Shown here in pieces: positions 22,879-31,615 of a DNA stretch of 64,000 nt (positions are counted from its first letter, which is position 1; the number at the start of each line of letters is the position of its first letter). The DNA is taken from NCBI GenBank assembly GCA_031216755.1, contig JARUHG010000007.1:1-64000 (forward strand). The letters are read 5' to 3'. Under the pieces are notes generated by a model. That model worked only from the letters and a program-made list of their open reading frames with translations, was not told the DNA's origin and did no database searches. The stretch comes from Lysobacter arvi (lineage in GTDB: Bacteria > Pseudomonadota > Gammaproteobacteria > Xanthomonadales > Xanthomonadaceae). Made by a program: the position numbers and the translations under genes.

Positions 22879-23946
22879 CTACGACTTCGAAGCACCCGCC
22901 GGCTTCGCACCCGACCGCGGCTTCTTCGCGCGCGGCTTCGGCTTCGCTTTTTCGGCCACCGGCTTCGGCGGCGGCGCGCGCGTCGGAAGCGGGACGTTGC
23001 ACAGATCGATGTGGCCGGCCATGTGCTTGTACCACTCGTCGCGACGATTGCGCCGCGCTTCGACCAGCTCGGCGAACAACGGCGTGTCGGTGCGCAGCAC
23101 TTCGATGCCGACGCGTTCCTTCTTCGGGACTTCCGAGGCCAGGCGGATCGACTTGATCGGCGTGCGCTGCGACGGCTGCTCGTAGAAGCCCAGCGGACCG
23201 GTGCCGCGCGGGAGCACCGACAGCAGCTCCATGCCCTGCAGGACGCGGCCGACGACAGTGATGTTGCGATCGAGCTGGCGCGGCGACTGTCCGATCACGA
23301 CGTACAACTCGGTGCCGTTGCTGGAATCGGCGGCCATGTCGCGGCCGGCGCCGACGGCGCCATAGCAGTGCGCCATCCAGGCCGCGTCGGCGGCGGGATC
23401 GCGGCCGGCCGGGAACCCGCCGGAGAAGCCGACTTCCGGCGCCCAGCCGTCGACGTCGGGCAGGCGATCGAACGGCAGCCCCTTGGTCTTGCGCGCGAAC
23501 TCCGCCGGCAGCTTGGCCTTGGCGCCCCGGCCGAGCGGCTTGCGGTCCTTCTCCTCCTGCGCCGGATCGCCCCATTGCACGACGAAGTTGTCCTGCGCAC
23601 GGTTGATGCTCATGCCGTTCCAGTAGCCGTTCTTCGCGAGCGCGCGGATGTTGGCCACGTGCGCGGGCGCGAAGGCGGGCGCCAGTTCGATCAGCACGCG
23701 CCCCGAATCGAGATCGAGGTACAGCAGGTTCTTGTTCTCGGGCGTGCGCCAGTCCGAGGGCTGCGAGGCGTCGAGGATTTCCTGCATCGACCGCGGTTTG
23801 CCCGGCACGGCGTCCTCGGCGAACGCGGGCGCCAGCGGCAGCGCGGCGAGCAGGGCGATCATGAGAGCGCTGCACCAGCGGGCGTTGCGAGGGCCCGATG
23901 CGGCAGGCTGCGATGCCACCGGCTTGGACACGACGGGTTTGCGCAC
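22879..23946 (-). CDS. Exported cyclophilin-type peptidyl-prolyl isomerase
   Basis: 355 residues from a GTG at 23946, which has AAGGGGAG 7 bp upstream. A long basic N-region precedes the signal core (ALMIALLAALPLAPAFA, ending near 45), so the protein is probably periplasmic. The cyclophilin domain spans about 75-270 (VLIELAPAFAPAHVANIRAL, NGMSINRAQDNFVVQWGDP, NGTELYVVIG). The usual FHR motif is replaced by SINRAQ, as in many divergent periplasmic members, so strong isomerase activity is uncertain. The last 35 residues are a Lys/Pro/Ala tail. The gene stands alone and reads towards the repeat block. Confidence 0.88.
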   Translation of the reverse strand: MRKPVVSKPVASQPAASGPRNARWCSALMIALLAALPLAPAFAEDAVPGKPRSMQEILDASQPSDWRTPENKNLLYLDLDSGRVLIELAPAFAPAHVANIRALAKNGYWNGMSINRAQDNFVVQWGDPAQEEKDRKPLGRGAKAKLPAEFARKTKGLPFDRLPDVDGWAPEVGFSGGFPAGRDPAADAAWMAHCYGAVGAGRDMAADSSNGTELYVVIGQSPRQLDRNITVVGRVLQGMELLSVLPRGTGPLGFYEQPSQRTPIKSIRLASEVPKKERVGIEVLRTDTPLFAELVEARRNRRDEWYKHMAGHIDLCNVPLPTRAPPPKPVAEKAKPKPRAKKPRSGAKPAGASKS

Positions 23947-24092
23947 GACGGAACTCCCCTTGATCCGGATCGCTTGACACGCGGATTCTGGCTCACCGCG
24001 CCCACGGGCGACCAGCCCCATGCCGTGGGAACGTGATGGCCGTTGCGCGAGCGGCCACCGCGGCCCGCCCCGTGGCAGGCCGCGGAACGCGG

Positions 24093-24638
24093 TCAGGGCG
24101 AGGCGCCGTTGCCGCTGCGCTTGCGGGCGCGGGTCTTCGCGGCCTTCTTGGCGGCCGCACTGCGCGAGGCGGACGTGCGACCGGATTTCTTCGCCGCCTT
24201 CTTCGCGGTCTTGCGGCCGCTGGTCTTCCGGGCGGCCTTCTTCGCCGTCTTCTTCGCCGTCTTCCTGGCTCCCTTTCTCGCGGTCTTCTTCGTGGCCTTC
24301 CTGGCCGTCTTGCGGGCGCCGGCGGACTTCTTGGTCGCCTTCTTCGCCGTCTTCTTGGCCGTCTTACTCGCGGTCTTCTTTGCCGCCTTCTTCGTCGCCT
24401 TTCCGGCGCTCTTGCGCCCGCCGGCGGATTTCTTCGCGGCTTTCTTCGTGGCCTTCTTCGCCGACTTCTTGCGGCCCGAGCCGCTGCGCTTGCCGCCGCC
24501 GTCCTGCTTGTTGACCGTCGCCCAGGCGATGCGCTCGGCGTCTTCCTCGGAGCGGCCCTCCTTGCGTTCGCTCTCCTCGATGTGCTCGGCCTGGCGCTGC
24601 TGTTTGTCGGTGTACGCGGATTTGTCGCCTCTGGGCAT
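24093..24638 (-). CDS. Histone H1-like basic protein
   Basis: 181 residues. The first 50 (MPRGDKSAYTDKQQRQAEHI, then RIAWATVNKQDGG) match a small conserved domain widely annotated in proteobacteria, sometimes under the misleading name plasmid stabilisation protein. The rest is a Lys/Ala/Thr-rich tail built from KKAAKK-type repeats, like eukaryotic H1 tails and bacterial AlgP/HctB proteins, so DNA binding is likely. Start chosen at the ATG before the conserved domain. It is divergent from the PadR gene across 150 bp. Repeat number in such tails often varies between strains. Confidence 0.88.
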   Translation of the reverse strand: MPRGDKSAYTDKQQRQAEHIEESERKEGRSEEDAERIAWATVNKQDGGGKRSGSGRKKSAKKATKKAAKKSAGGRKSAGKATKKAAKKTASKTAKKTAKKATKKSAGARKTARKATKKTARKGARKTAKKTAKKAARKTSGRKTAKKAAKKSGRTSASRSAAAKKAAKTRARKRSGNGASP

Positions 24639-24788
24639 CGCTTCGTCCTCCGCCGCGGGGCATGCGGCATCGGACCGGTCATAGCAGCCGCGCGGTGGAC
24701 GTTGCGGCAAGGCGCGTGACTAATGGCAGGTTCGGTATATGGAACTTCGCAGTAGTGTTGAGTCCAGCCTACCGGCCAGCCGACCGCC

Positions 24789-25154
24789 ATGATCGAACTC
24801 GAACCCCAGCTGCGGAAATTCCAGAAGGAGCTCAGCGCCGGCACGGTGTCGCTCGCGTTGCTGGCGGTGCTCGCGTCGGCGGGCGAGCCGCTGTACGGCT
24901 ACCAGATCGCCAAGCAGCTCGAACGCATCGGCGGCGGGGTGCTCGCCGGCAAGCAGAGCGCGCTCTATCCGGTGCTGCGCAACCTCGAAGGGGCGGGGTT
25001 GCTGGACAGCCATGTCGAGCCGTCGATGACCGGCCCGCCGCGGCGCTATTACCGCATCACCGATGCCGGTCGCACGGTGCTGCACGAATGGGCCGCCGCG
25101 TGGCGCGCGACCCGCGACAGTGTCGATTCCGTCCTGGGGGGACTTGAGCCATGA
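24789..25154 (+). CDS. PadR family transcriptional regulator
   Basis: 121 residues, a winged helix-turn-helix of the PadR family with a short C-terminal dimerisation helix. Typical segments are PLYGYQIAKQLERIGGGVLAG and KQSALYPVLRNLEGAGLL, with YYRITDAGRTVL in the wing. The stop overlaps the start of the HAAS-domain gene (ATGA at 25151-25154). PadR repressors paired with a HAAS/DUF1700 membrane partner form a known arrangement, in which the membrane protein is usually the regulated target. The ligand is unknown. Confidence 0.93.
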   Translation: MIELEPQLRKFQKELSAGTVSLALLAVLASAGEPLYGYQIAKQLERIGGGVLAGKQSALYPVLRNLEGAGLLDSHVEPSMTGPPRRYYRITDAGRTVLHEWAAAWRATRDSVDSVLGGLEP

Positions 25155-26089
25155 ACGCCTTTGATTCGCGCAACGAGGTCCGCCCCGGCGGCCTGCCGAC
25201 GACGATTCCCGAATACCTCGAGCACCTGCGCCGCTCGCTCGCCGGTGCCGATCCGGCGCTGGTGCAGGACGCGCTGTACGACGCGGAGGAATACCTGCGT
25301 TCGGAACTGGCCGAGAATCCCGGCAGGAGCGAGGCCGAGGTGATTGTCGCCGTCGCCGGCAGCTACGGCGCGCCCGACGAAGTGGCCGACATCTACCGCG
25401 ATACCGAAGTGAAGGTGCAGACGGCGTTGCGCGCGCCCGCGCCGAATCCGCGCCGCTCGTGGATGGGCCGCTTCTTCGGCGTGATCGCCGAACCGCGCAC
25501 GTACGGCGCGCTGTTCTACATGCTGCTGTCGCTGGCGATCGGCATCTTCTACTTCACCTGGGTGGTCACCGGCCTGTCGCTGTCGGCGGGGCTGGCGGTG
25601 CTGATCATCGGCGTGCCGTTCGTGATCCTGTACTTCGGCTCGATCCGCGTGCTGTCGCTGGTGGAAGGCCGCATCGTCGAAACCATGCTCGGCGAGCGCA
25701 TGCCGCGCCGGCCGCTGTACAGCAGCCGCGGCCAGCCGCTGCTCAAGCGGATCGGCGAGCTGTTCACCGATCCGCGCATCTGGGCCACGCAGCTGTATTT
25801 CCTGTTCATGCTGCCGCTGGGCGTGGCGTACTTCACCATCGCGGTGACGTGCCTGGCCGTGTCGCTGTCGCTGATCGTCGCGCCCGTTGGGCTGATGCTG
25901 GGGCTGGGCAGCGGCCTGGTGTTCGACAACTGGTACCTCGCTATCGACGGCGAACCGTGGATGTGGCCGATCGTGATGCTCGCCGGCGTGCTGCTGCTGT
26001 TCGTGACGCTGCACATCGCGCGCGGCGTGGGCTACCTGCACGCGCTGCTCGCCAAGCACATGCTGGTGAAGACCGCGCAGTACGACTGA
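25151..26089 (+). CDS. HAAS-domain integral membrane protein with sensor-type module
   Basis: 312 residues. Residues 15-95 form a HAAS/DUF1700-like helical domain (EYLEHLRRSLAGADPALVQD, SYGAPDEVADIYRDTE). From about 115 there are six transmembrane helices in two groups of two to four, resembling the Pfam putative sensor domain. The gene overlaps PadR by 4 bp. HAAS proteins are thought to receive or transmit envelope signals together with PadR; their mechanism is not established. No signal peptide is needed. A GTGAA-N6-TTCAC dyad (26102-26117) lies just past the stop. Confidence 0.85.
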   Translation: MNAFDSRNEVRPGGLPTTIPEYLEHLRRSLAGADPALVQDALYDAEEYLRSELAENPGRSEAEVIVAVAGSYGAPDEVADIYRDTEVKVQTALRAPAPNPRRSWMGRFFGVIAEPRTYGALFYMLLSLAIGIFYFTWVVTGLSLSAGLAVLIIGVPFVILYFGSIRVLSLVEGRIVETMLGERMPRRPLYSSRGQPLLKRIGELFTDPRIWATQLYFLFMLPLGVAYFTIAVTCLAVSLSLIVAPVGLMLGLGSGLVFDNWYLAIDGEPWMWPIVMLAGVLLLFVTLHIARGVGYLHALLAKHMLVKTAQYD

Positions 26090-26208
26090 CGCGCACTGCA
26101 TGTGAAGGTGCGTTCACGCGCGGACTGCGGGCTGGTTAACAAAAACGGCCCGCCGCATCGCCTACCGTGCCCGGGCGGAACCTTGCCGCGACTTCAAAGG
26201 AGATGAGC

Positions 26209-26418
26209 ATGCGTCGTTTCAGGATCTTCGCGTTGGCCTCGGTGCTGGGCCTCGCATCGTTCAGTACGTCCGCGAGCTGGCAGGGCACGTGGTTGTACTA
26301 CGACGATGAAGGCGTGCTGGTGGGTTCGTGGACCGCCGGCTGTCGCGAACTGGACGGTCGCTGGGGCGTGGAAACCGACAACAAGGTATTCGTGCAGGGT
26401 TGTCGGGCGTCGAGCTGA
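26209..26418 (+). CDS. Small exported protein (DUF6289-like)
   Basis: 69 residues. A signal peptide (MRRFRIFALASVLGLASFSTSAS) is followed by about 45 mature residues with two cysteines (TAGCRELDGRWG and VQGC), which probably form a disulfide. The spacing of the Cys pair, the YYDDEG segment and the size resemble DUF6289, small exported proteins of unknown function. AAAGGAG sits 6 bp before the ATG at 26209; the ATG at 26203 overlaps the Shine-Dalgarno. A strong terminator follows 40 bp after the stop. Confidence 0.8.
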   Translation: MRRFRIFALASVLGLASFSTSASWQGTWLYYDDEGVLVGSWTAGCRELDGRWGVETDNKVFVQGCRASS

Positions 26419-26458
26419 GGCGCGCTGCCGCATCCGCATCACGCAACTGCAATGCGAG

Positions 26459-26486
26459 AAGCCCCGCGAACGCGGGGCTTCTTTTT
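26459..26486 (+). terminator. Rho-independent terminator
   Basis: AAGCCCCGCG, an AA loop and CGCGGGGCTT, followed by CTTTTTG: a 10-bp GC-rich stem with a T-tract. It ends the DUF6289-like transcript and sits between convergent genes. Confidence 0.93.
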
Positions 26487-26487
26487 G

Positions 26488-27093
26488 TCACGCCTTCCTG
26501 CGCTGCTTCGGCTTTCCACCCTTCGAGACGTGCGGATCGCCCGCGACGTGCCATCGCCAGTGCACGTCCGCCGCCTTGCTGATGCCGATGCGCGGCGAAG
26601 CGACCGGCGCGTCCGGCGGCGGCGTGCCGTCGTCGCCGAACCACACCGGCGCGGCGGGGTCGGTGATGTCCACGCCGTTGTGCACGCCGCTCAAGCCCAG
26701 CGCCTGCGCGAGCCGGCCGGGTCCGCTTGCGAGCAGTCGAACATCCTCCACGCCGCGCGCGCGACGCATGCGATCCAGGCCCTTCAGCGGCGACAATGCG
26801 CGGATCAGCACCGCGTGCCCGGCGGGTCCGCCGCACACCGCGTTGATCGCCCAATGCATGCCGTAGATGAAATACACGTACAGATGCCCGGGCGGCCCGA
26901 ACATCACCTGCGTGCGCTTGGTCGGTCCGCGAAAGGAATGCGCGGCCGGGTCCTCGCCGCCGCGATAGGCCTCCACTTCGACGATGCGACCGGCCCGTCC
27001 ATCGCGTGTGACGATGACCTTGTTGAGCAGCAGGGGGGCGACGTCGCGTGAATCGTGCGCGTAGAAGCGGCGGGGCAGGGGTTCGATCGGCAT
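26488..27093 (-). CDS. DNA-3-methyladenine glycosylase (Mpg/AAG type)
   Basis: 201 residues of the AAG family, which excises alkylated purines such as 3-methyladenine and hypoxanthine. Visible landmarks are LLNKVIV, the catalytic-Glu region [38 protein letters not shown] and [12 protein letters not shown], and [12 protein letters not shown]. The protein is full length with a basic C-terminal tail ([12 protein letters not shown]). It is monocistronic and faces the DUF6289-like gene across the terminator at 26459. Confidence 0.95.
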   Translation of the reverse strand: MPIEPLPRRFYAHDSRDVAPLLLNKVIVTRDGRAGRIVEVEAYRGGEDPAAHSFRGPTKRTQVMFGPPGHLYVYFIYGMHWAINAVCGGPAGHAVLIRALSPLKGLDRMRRARGVEDVRLLASGPGRLAQALGLSGVHNGVDITDPAAPVWFGDDGTPPPDAPVASPRIGISKAADVHWRWHVAGDPHVSKGGKPKQRRKA

Positions 27094-27258
27094 GGGGCGA
27101 TGCTAAGGCAGCCGGCGCAAGGCGTCGTCGTTCCCGTCGAACGCGCGAGCGCATCGTTCCGCCGTGCCGCAGGGTGGAAGTCGCGTGATGCAATCGGAAA
27201 CGGGGCGCCCGCGCTTCGCGCATCCCGATTTCACGCCGGTCGCGCTATTGCTCATCCG

Positions 27259-28230
27259 ATGCCAGACGAAACCGCCAGCAACCCGGTCGAAAAGGCCGCC
27301 GAGACGCTCGATCCCACCGCGCCGCGCAGGACCGAGCCCGACCGCGGCGACTCGTTCCGGCGGCCCGCGATGCAGGCGCTGGTGCGGCGCGCGCAGGGCA
27401 GCCTTCCCGCGGACCTGGTGCGACGGTTCGTCGACACCGAGCTCATGGCCCAGGCCGCCGCGCTCGCGCTCTACGCGATGCTGTCGCTCGCGCCGCTGCT
27501 GCTGATCCTGGTGTGGCTGACCAGCGCGCTACTGCCGGGCGCGCAGGAATCGCTGATGCAGCAGATCGGCCTGCTCGCCGGCACCGAGGCCGAACGCGTC
27601 GCGCGCACGATCGTGGACAACGCCCGCGAGCGGCCCGACACCGGTTCGATCGCCGGATGGTGGAGCGTCGCGCTGCTGTTCGTCGGCGCGACGGCGGTGT
27701 TCGCGCAGTTGCAGGACGTGCTCAACAAGATCTTCCGCACCGACGCCACGCGCCTGGCCGGCGCGATGGCCTGGCTGCGCAAGCGCGTGTTCTCGATGGG
27801 CCTGGTGCTGGCGATGGGCTTCCTGCTGCTGGTGTCGATGACCGTCTCCACGCTCGTGCAGCTGGCGTTCTCGCGCGTGGAGTGGGCGCTGCCGATCGTG
27901 ATGAACGTGGCGACGTGGCTGGTCTACGCGATCAGTTTCGCCCTGATGTACCACTACCTGCCGGACCGTTCCGTCGGCTGGAAGCGCGCGCTGGGCGGCG
28001 GCGCGATCACCGCGCTGCTGTTCGTGTTCGGCCGCTGGCTGATCGGCTGGTACCTGCACCGTTCCAACCCCGGCTCGGCCTACGGCTCGATGGGCGCCCT
28101 CGTGCTGGCGCTGGTGTGGATGTACTACGCGGCGCTGATCGTGTTCATCGGTGCGCTGATCACCGCGGTGATCGACGAGCGGAGCAAGCAGAAGCGGGGT
28201 GAGGTGGCTGCCGCCAAGCGTGACGGCTGA
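27259..28230 (+). CDS. YihY/virulence factor BrkB family membrane protein
   Basis: 323 residues with about six transmembrane helices. The first 50 are polar and charged (TLDPTAPRRTEPDRG). Family marks are MAQAAALALYAMLSLAPLLL, the LQDVLNKIF motif, GAITALLFVFGRWLIGWYLH and SAYGSMGALVLALVWMYYAA. The family is named after serum-resistance protein BrkB and annotated once as RNase BN, which was withdrawn; function is unknown. I chose the ATG at 27259 because upstream in-frame codons lack family similarity. A repeat block lies directly downstream. Confidence 0.9.
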   Translation: MPDETASNPVEKAAETLDPTAPRRTEPDRGDSFRRPAMQALVRRAQGSLPADLVRRFVDTELMAQAAALALYAMLSLAPLLLILVWLTSALLPGAQESLMQQIGLLAGTEAERVARTIVDNARERPDTGSIAGWWSVALLFVGATAVFAQLQDVLNKIFRTDATRLAGAMAWLRKRVFSMGLVLAMGFLLLVSMTVSTLVQLAFSRVEWALPIVMNVATWLVYAISFALMYHYLPDRSVGWKRALGGGAITALLFVFGRWLIGWYLHRSNPGSAYGSMGALVLALVWMYYAALIVFIGALITAVIDERSKQKRGEVAAAKRDG

Positions 28231-28253
28231 GGCCGCCCCGCCGACCACGCTCA

Positions 28254-28472
28254 CGTCATCCCGGCGAAGGCCGGGACCCAGGCTCGCAGCCTCCGGGCAC
28301 TCCACGTGACGGCTCCCCACCTCCCCGTCATTCCAGCGAAAGCTGGAATCCATTTCGCTTTTTCCGCATGCCCGCGAAGCATGTCCAGCGCCGGCGCGCC
28401 CTCGCGCCCCGACCCTCACCCCAACCCCTCTCAGCTCTGCACTTCCTGCGGTCGCCGCGGGGAGAGGGGCTC
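28254..28472 (+). repeat. Type B, A and E hairpin repeats
   Basis: Type B starts at 28254, type A at 28326 and type E at about 28411-28471, the last with the AGCTCTGCACTTCCTGCGGT loop (one change from the usual sequence). They occupy most of the 355-bp gap before the LytS-type kinase gene, whose promoter should lie in 28473-28585. Confidence 0.8.
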
Positions 28473-28585
28473 AACGGCACGCCGCGTGCCGCGCCGAACC
28501 GTGCCCCACCGCCGACGAACCGTTGCCGCGGCGGCCGGCCGACGGGCTAGCATCGGTCCACCGCGTCCTCGCTCCTGCGGCATCC

Positions 28586-29671
28586 ATGGCCATCACCGCG
28601 ACCCACCCGCTGGACCTGCCCCGCCAGCACCTGTTCTGGATCTTCCACAGCGCCGGCTGGCTCGGCTATTTCGGCCAGAGCTGGCTGGCGGCGATCGCCT
28701 ACGGCAAGCCGTCGGGTTACTGGATCGTCCCGTTCACGGCCGCGTGCACGGGCTTCGTGGTCACGCTGGGGCTTCGCTACCTGCTGCGCGCGTGCTGGGG
28801 CCTGTCGCCGCGCAAGCTGCTGATGACGATGATCCTGCCCATCCTCGCCAGTTCGGCGGTGATGGACCTCACCACGCGCACGATGCTCGTGCGCTTCTGC
28901 GACACCTGCGCCCCGACCAGCCGCGTGGCGTACATCGCCTACTCGCTGACCTACATCTACGTGGTGCTGGCGTGGGTCGGGCTGTACCTGGGCATCAAGT
29001 ACTACCGCCAACTGCAGGACGAAACGCAGCGCGCACTGGCGGCCCGCACCATGGCCCACCAGGCGCAGCTGAAGATGCTGCGCTACCAGCTCAATCCGCA
29101 TTTCCTGTTCAACACGCTCAATGCGATCTCCACGCTGGTGCTCGATCGCGACAACGCCACGGCCAATCGCATGGTGCAGGGGCTGTCGTCGTTCCTTCGG
29201 CATTCGCTGGACAACGATCCGATGCAGCGCGTCACGCTGCGACAGGAACTGGACGCGCTCACGCTCTATCTCGACATCGAGAAAATCCGCTTCGCCGAAC
29301 GGTTGCGCATCGAAACCGACATCGACGAGGACTGCTGGCGCGCGCTGCTTCCCAGCCTCTTGCTGCAGCCGCTGGTGGAGAACGCGATCAAGTACGCGGT
29401 CGCCAAGCAGATAGCCGGCGGATTGCTGCGCATCGAGGCCGAGCGCGACGGCGGGCAGCTCGTGCTGCGCGTGATCGACGACGGACCCGGCTGCACGAGC
29501 CTGGAAGGCAACCAGCTGCCGCCGGGCAAGGGCGTCGGCCTGCGCAACACGCGCGAACGACTGAACGTGCTGTATGGCGAGGACAGCAGCTTCGCCGTGC
29601 GCAATCGCGAACGCGGCATCGAGGTGGAGCTGCGCCTGCCGTTCGAAACCAAGCAACTGGGCGGAGACTGA
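28586..29671 (+). CDS. LytS/AlgZ-type sensor histidine kinase
   Basis: 361 residues. Four or so transmembrane helices occupy residues 15-150, then a His_kinase domain (PF06580) carries the phosphoacceptor in LRYQLNPHFLFNTLNAIS at about 175. The ATPase domain has the N-box LLQPLVENAIKYA and the G-box GKGVGLRNTRERLNVLYG. Such kinases pair with LytTR regulators, and the response regulator starts 1 bp after the stop, so they are coupled. In relatives (AlgZ/AlgR, LytS/LytR) targets include alginate, pili or autolysis; none is indicated here. Confidence 0.93.
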   Translation: MAITATHPLDLPRQHLFWIFHSAGWLGYFGQSWLAAIAYGKPSGYWIVPFTAACTGFVVTLGLRYLLRACWGLSPRKLLMTMILPILASSAVMDLTTRTMLVRFCDTCAPTSRVAYIAYSLTYIYVVLAWVGLYLGIKYYRQLQDETQRALAARTMAHQAQLKMLRYQLNPHFLFNTLNAISTLVLDRDNATANRMVQGLSSFLRHSLDNDPMQRVTLRQELDALTLYLDIEKIRFAERLRIETDIDEDCWRALLPSLLLQPLVENAIKYAVAKQIAGGLLRIEAERDGGQLVLRVIDDGPGCTSLEGNQLPPGKGVGLRNTRERLNVLYGEDSSFAVRNRERGIEVELRLPFETKQLGGD

Positions 29672-29672
29672 C

Positions 29673-30578
29673 ATGAACGGAGCCGTCGGAAGCCGGGCCA
29701 TCGAACGCGAACGCACCGCGGAGGGCGCGTCCGTTGCGGCGCATAACACGCGTCTGCGCGCCCTGATCGTCGACGACGAGCCGCTGGCGCGCCGTGGCCT
29801 GGAAATCCGCCTGCAGGCGCATCCGGACGTCGAGATCGTCGGCGAGTACGGCGACGGGCTGTCGGCCATCGCGGGCCTGCGCGAGCATCGTCCGGACTTG
29901 ATGTTCCTCGATGTGCAGATGCCCGGCATGGACGGCTTCGAAACCCTGCGCAGCATCCCGGCGCAGGAGATGCCGCTGGTGGTGTTCGTCACCGCGTACG
30001 ACCATTACGCGATCCGCGCCTTCGAAGCGTCGGCGACCGATTACCTGCTCAAGCCCGTCGAGGAGACGCGCCTGGCGCAGGCGCTCGCGCGCGTGCAACA
30101 GGCGCGTTCGCAACGCGAAGCGAGCGGGCACTGCGCGCATCTGCTCGGCCTGCTCGGCGAGTTGAGCGGGCGTCCGCTGCTCGACCTGGACGAGGCGCTG
30201 AAACCGGACGCGCTCGAACAGCTGCGCCGCGACGACAAGCTCGCCGTGCGCGACGGCGGCCGCACCGTGCGCGTGGACCTGGCGAGCATCCGCTGGATCG
30301 ACGCCGCGGGCGATTACATGTGCATCCACGTCGACGGGCCGTCGGACCGTGCCGCGCCGCAGGGCGAAACGCTGGTGCTGCGCGCGACGATGCGCGACCT
30401 CGAGAAGCAGCTGGACCCGCAGCGTTTCCCGCGCATCCATCGATCGACGATCGTGAACGCGCGCCGCGTGGTCGAGTTGCGGCCGCACACGAATGGCGAG
30501 GGGTTCCTTCGACTGGATTGCGGGCAGGAATTGAAGTTGTCGCGGACGCACCGCGACAAGCTGGCGCTGTTGATCTGA
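29673..30578 (+). CDS. LytTR family response regulator
   Basis: 301 residues. A receiver domain occupies about 28-145, with acidic pocket DDEP, phosphoacceptor Asp in LMFLDVQMPGMDG and the KPVEE lysine. A LytTR DNA-binding domain covers about 190-300 (IRWIDAAGDYMCIHV, then FPRIHRSTIVNARRVVEL). It is the cognate partner of the LytS-type kinase 1 bp upstream. An extra 25-residue N-terminal tail precedes the receiver; an internal start there is possible. No obvious LytTR site pair is visible in the neighbouring promoter regions, so its targets probably lie elsewhere. Confidence 0.93.
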   Translation: MNGAVGSRAIERERTAEGASVAAHNTRLRALIVDDEPLARRGLEIRLQAHPDVEIVGEYGDGLSAIAGLREHRPDLMFLDVQMPGMDGFETLRSIPAQEMPLVVFVTAYDHYAIRAFEASATDYLLKPVEETRLAQALARVQQARSQREASGHCAHLLGLLGELSGRPLLDLDEALKPDALEQLRRDDKLAVRDGGRTVRVDLASIRWIDAAGDYMCIHVDGPSDRAAPQGETLVLRATMRDLEKQLDPQRFPRIHRSTIVNARRVVELRPHTNGEGFLRLDCGQELKLSRTHRDKLALLI

Positions 30579-30665
30579 GCTGTCGCTGTTGATCTTGCTC
30601 TTGCCCTAGGTCTTGCTTTAGCACCCGCTGTTGCTGTTCCTCGTGCTCTCGTCCTTGATTTTCAT

Positions 30666-30970
30666 CAGCGACTTAAATCGAGCCGAGCACCGGAGCTGGA
30701 AAGGGGACGAAGAGCCGCGCACTGTCTGAGCGGAGCGTAGCGTAGCGAGTTTGCGCGGCGGCCCCTTTCCAGTGAGGAGCGCAGGGCACCGCCGCGCAGC
30801 GTCGGCTCGCGTCGGGAGACGCGAGCCGACGCCGCTGCGCGTCGTCGGTTCCCTGCGCTCCTCGCCAATCAGGGGGCGTCGCCCAAACTCGCTACGCTGC
30901 GCTGCGCTCAAACAGTGGGCGACTCTTCGCCCCTGATTGGCTCCGGTGCTCGGCTCGCTTTAAGTCGCTG
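30666..30970. repeat. 305-bp nested palindromic element
   Basis: Outer arms 30666-30696 and 30940-30970 are inverted repeats with 30 of 31 positions matching. Further inside, about 40 bp around GTAGCGTAGCGAGTTTG (30737-30753) pairs with its inverted counterpart (about 30885-30925). The centre is a 13-bp perfect stem with a GGGA loop (30801-30830). Each half also has its own hairpin: GGAAAGGGG/CCCCTTTCC on the left and CCAATCAGGGG/CCCCTGATTGG on the right. It lies between the LytTR and RND genes and has no coding potential I trust. Confidence 0.85.
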
Positions 30971-30972
30971 CC

Positions 30973-31057
30973 AAGAGCAAGGGCAAACGGCAAAAGCAAA
31001 GGCAAAGGCAGAGGCAAAGGCAAAGCAACAACAACAGCCACGGCAACAGCAACAGCC
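30973..31057 (+). repeat. GCAAAG/CAACAG-type six-base tract
   Basis: Imperfect units of AAGGGC, GGCAAA and CAACAG across about 85 bp, directly beside the 305-bp palindrome. A matching reverse-type tract (CTTGCTCTTGCC and variants) flanks the other side at 30580-30660. Confidence 0.75.
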
Positions 31058-31073
31058 GGAGCGACGGCTTTTG

Positions 31074-31310
31074 AGCCCCTCTCCCATCGGCGACCGCAGG
31101 GAGTGCACAGCTGAGAGGGGTCGGGGTGAGGGGTAACGAAGACACAGCGTTGAACAATCATTCCCGCACAGCGCTGTGCGGTGGCTTCCAGACAGAACGC
31201 ACAAGCCAGAGTGGATTCCAGCATTCGCTGGAATGACGGTGGCGTTGTTCGCCGCGACGCGGAGTGCCCGGAAACGACCGGCCTGGATCCCGGCCTTCGC
31301 CGGCATGACG
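31074..31310 (-). repeat. Type E, A and B hairpins, inverted
   Basis: Type E (about 31074-31134), type A (31212-31238, with one loop change) and type B (31283-31310) all read on the minus strand. The 30579-31615 gap of 1,037 bp holds only these, the palindrome and the tracts, plus about 300 bp that must contain the RND promoter. Confidence 0.75.
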
Positions 31311-31615
31311 GATGACGGCTACGGGCGACGGACGTATCGGGCGCCGAATCCGCGGCGCGTACCAGACCTATGCGGCAACGCATAAAGCCCGTCACGACCG
31401 CGTGCAAGCCCGCACCCCCACCACCCCTGCCATTGGTCGGGTGCACGCAACGCTCCGCGTTGCACCGAAGAAACACCAACACCCGGCCTGGAACGCTTCA
31501 CCGCGACGACCCAACCGCTGATCGCAAAGCCGGGGCATGCGTGACTTCCGGACCATCCGGGCAACGTCGCGCAGGCGCATCGTGCGCCCCGCACTCGTTC
31601 GCGCGGAGCCGCACG

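Noticed and set aside
24020-24719. Plus-strand frames over the histone-like gene that look like hydrophobic membrane proteins
   Set aside because: They are the antisense of Lys/Ala-rich codons, which always reads as Leu/Phe/Arg-rich; the minus strand has the conserved MPRGDKS domain.
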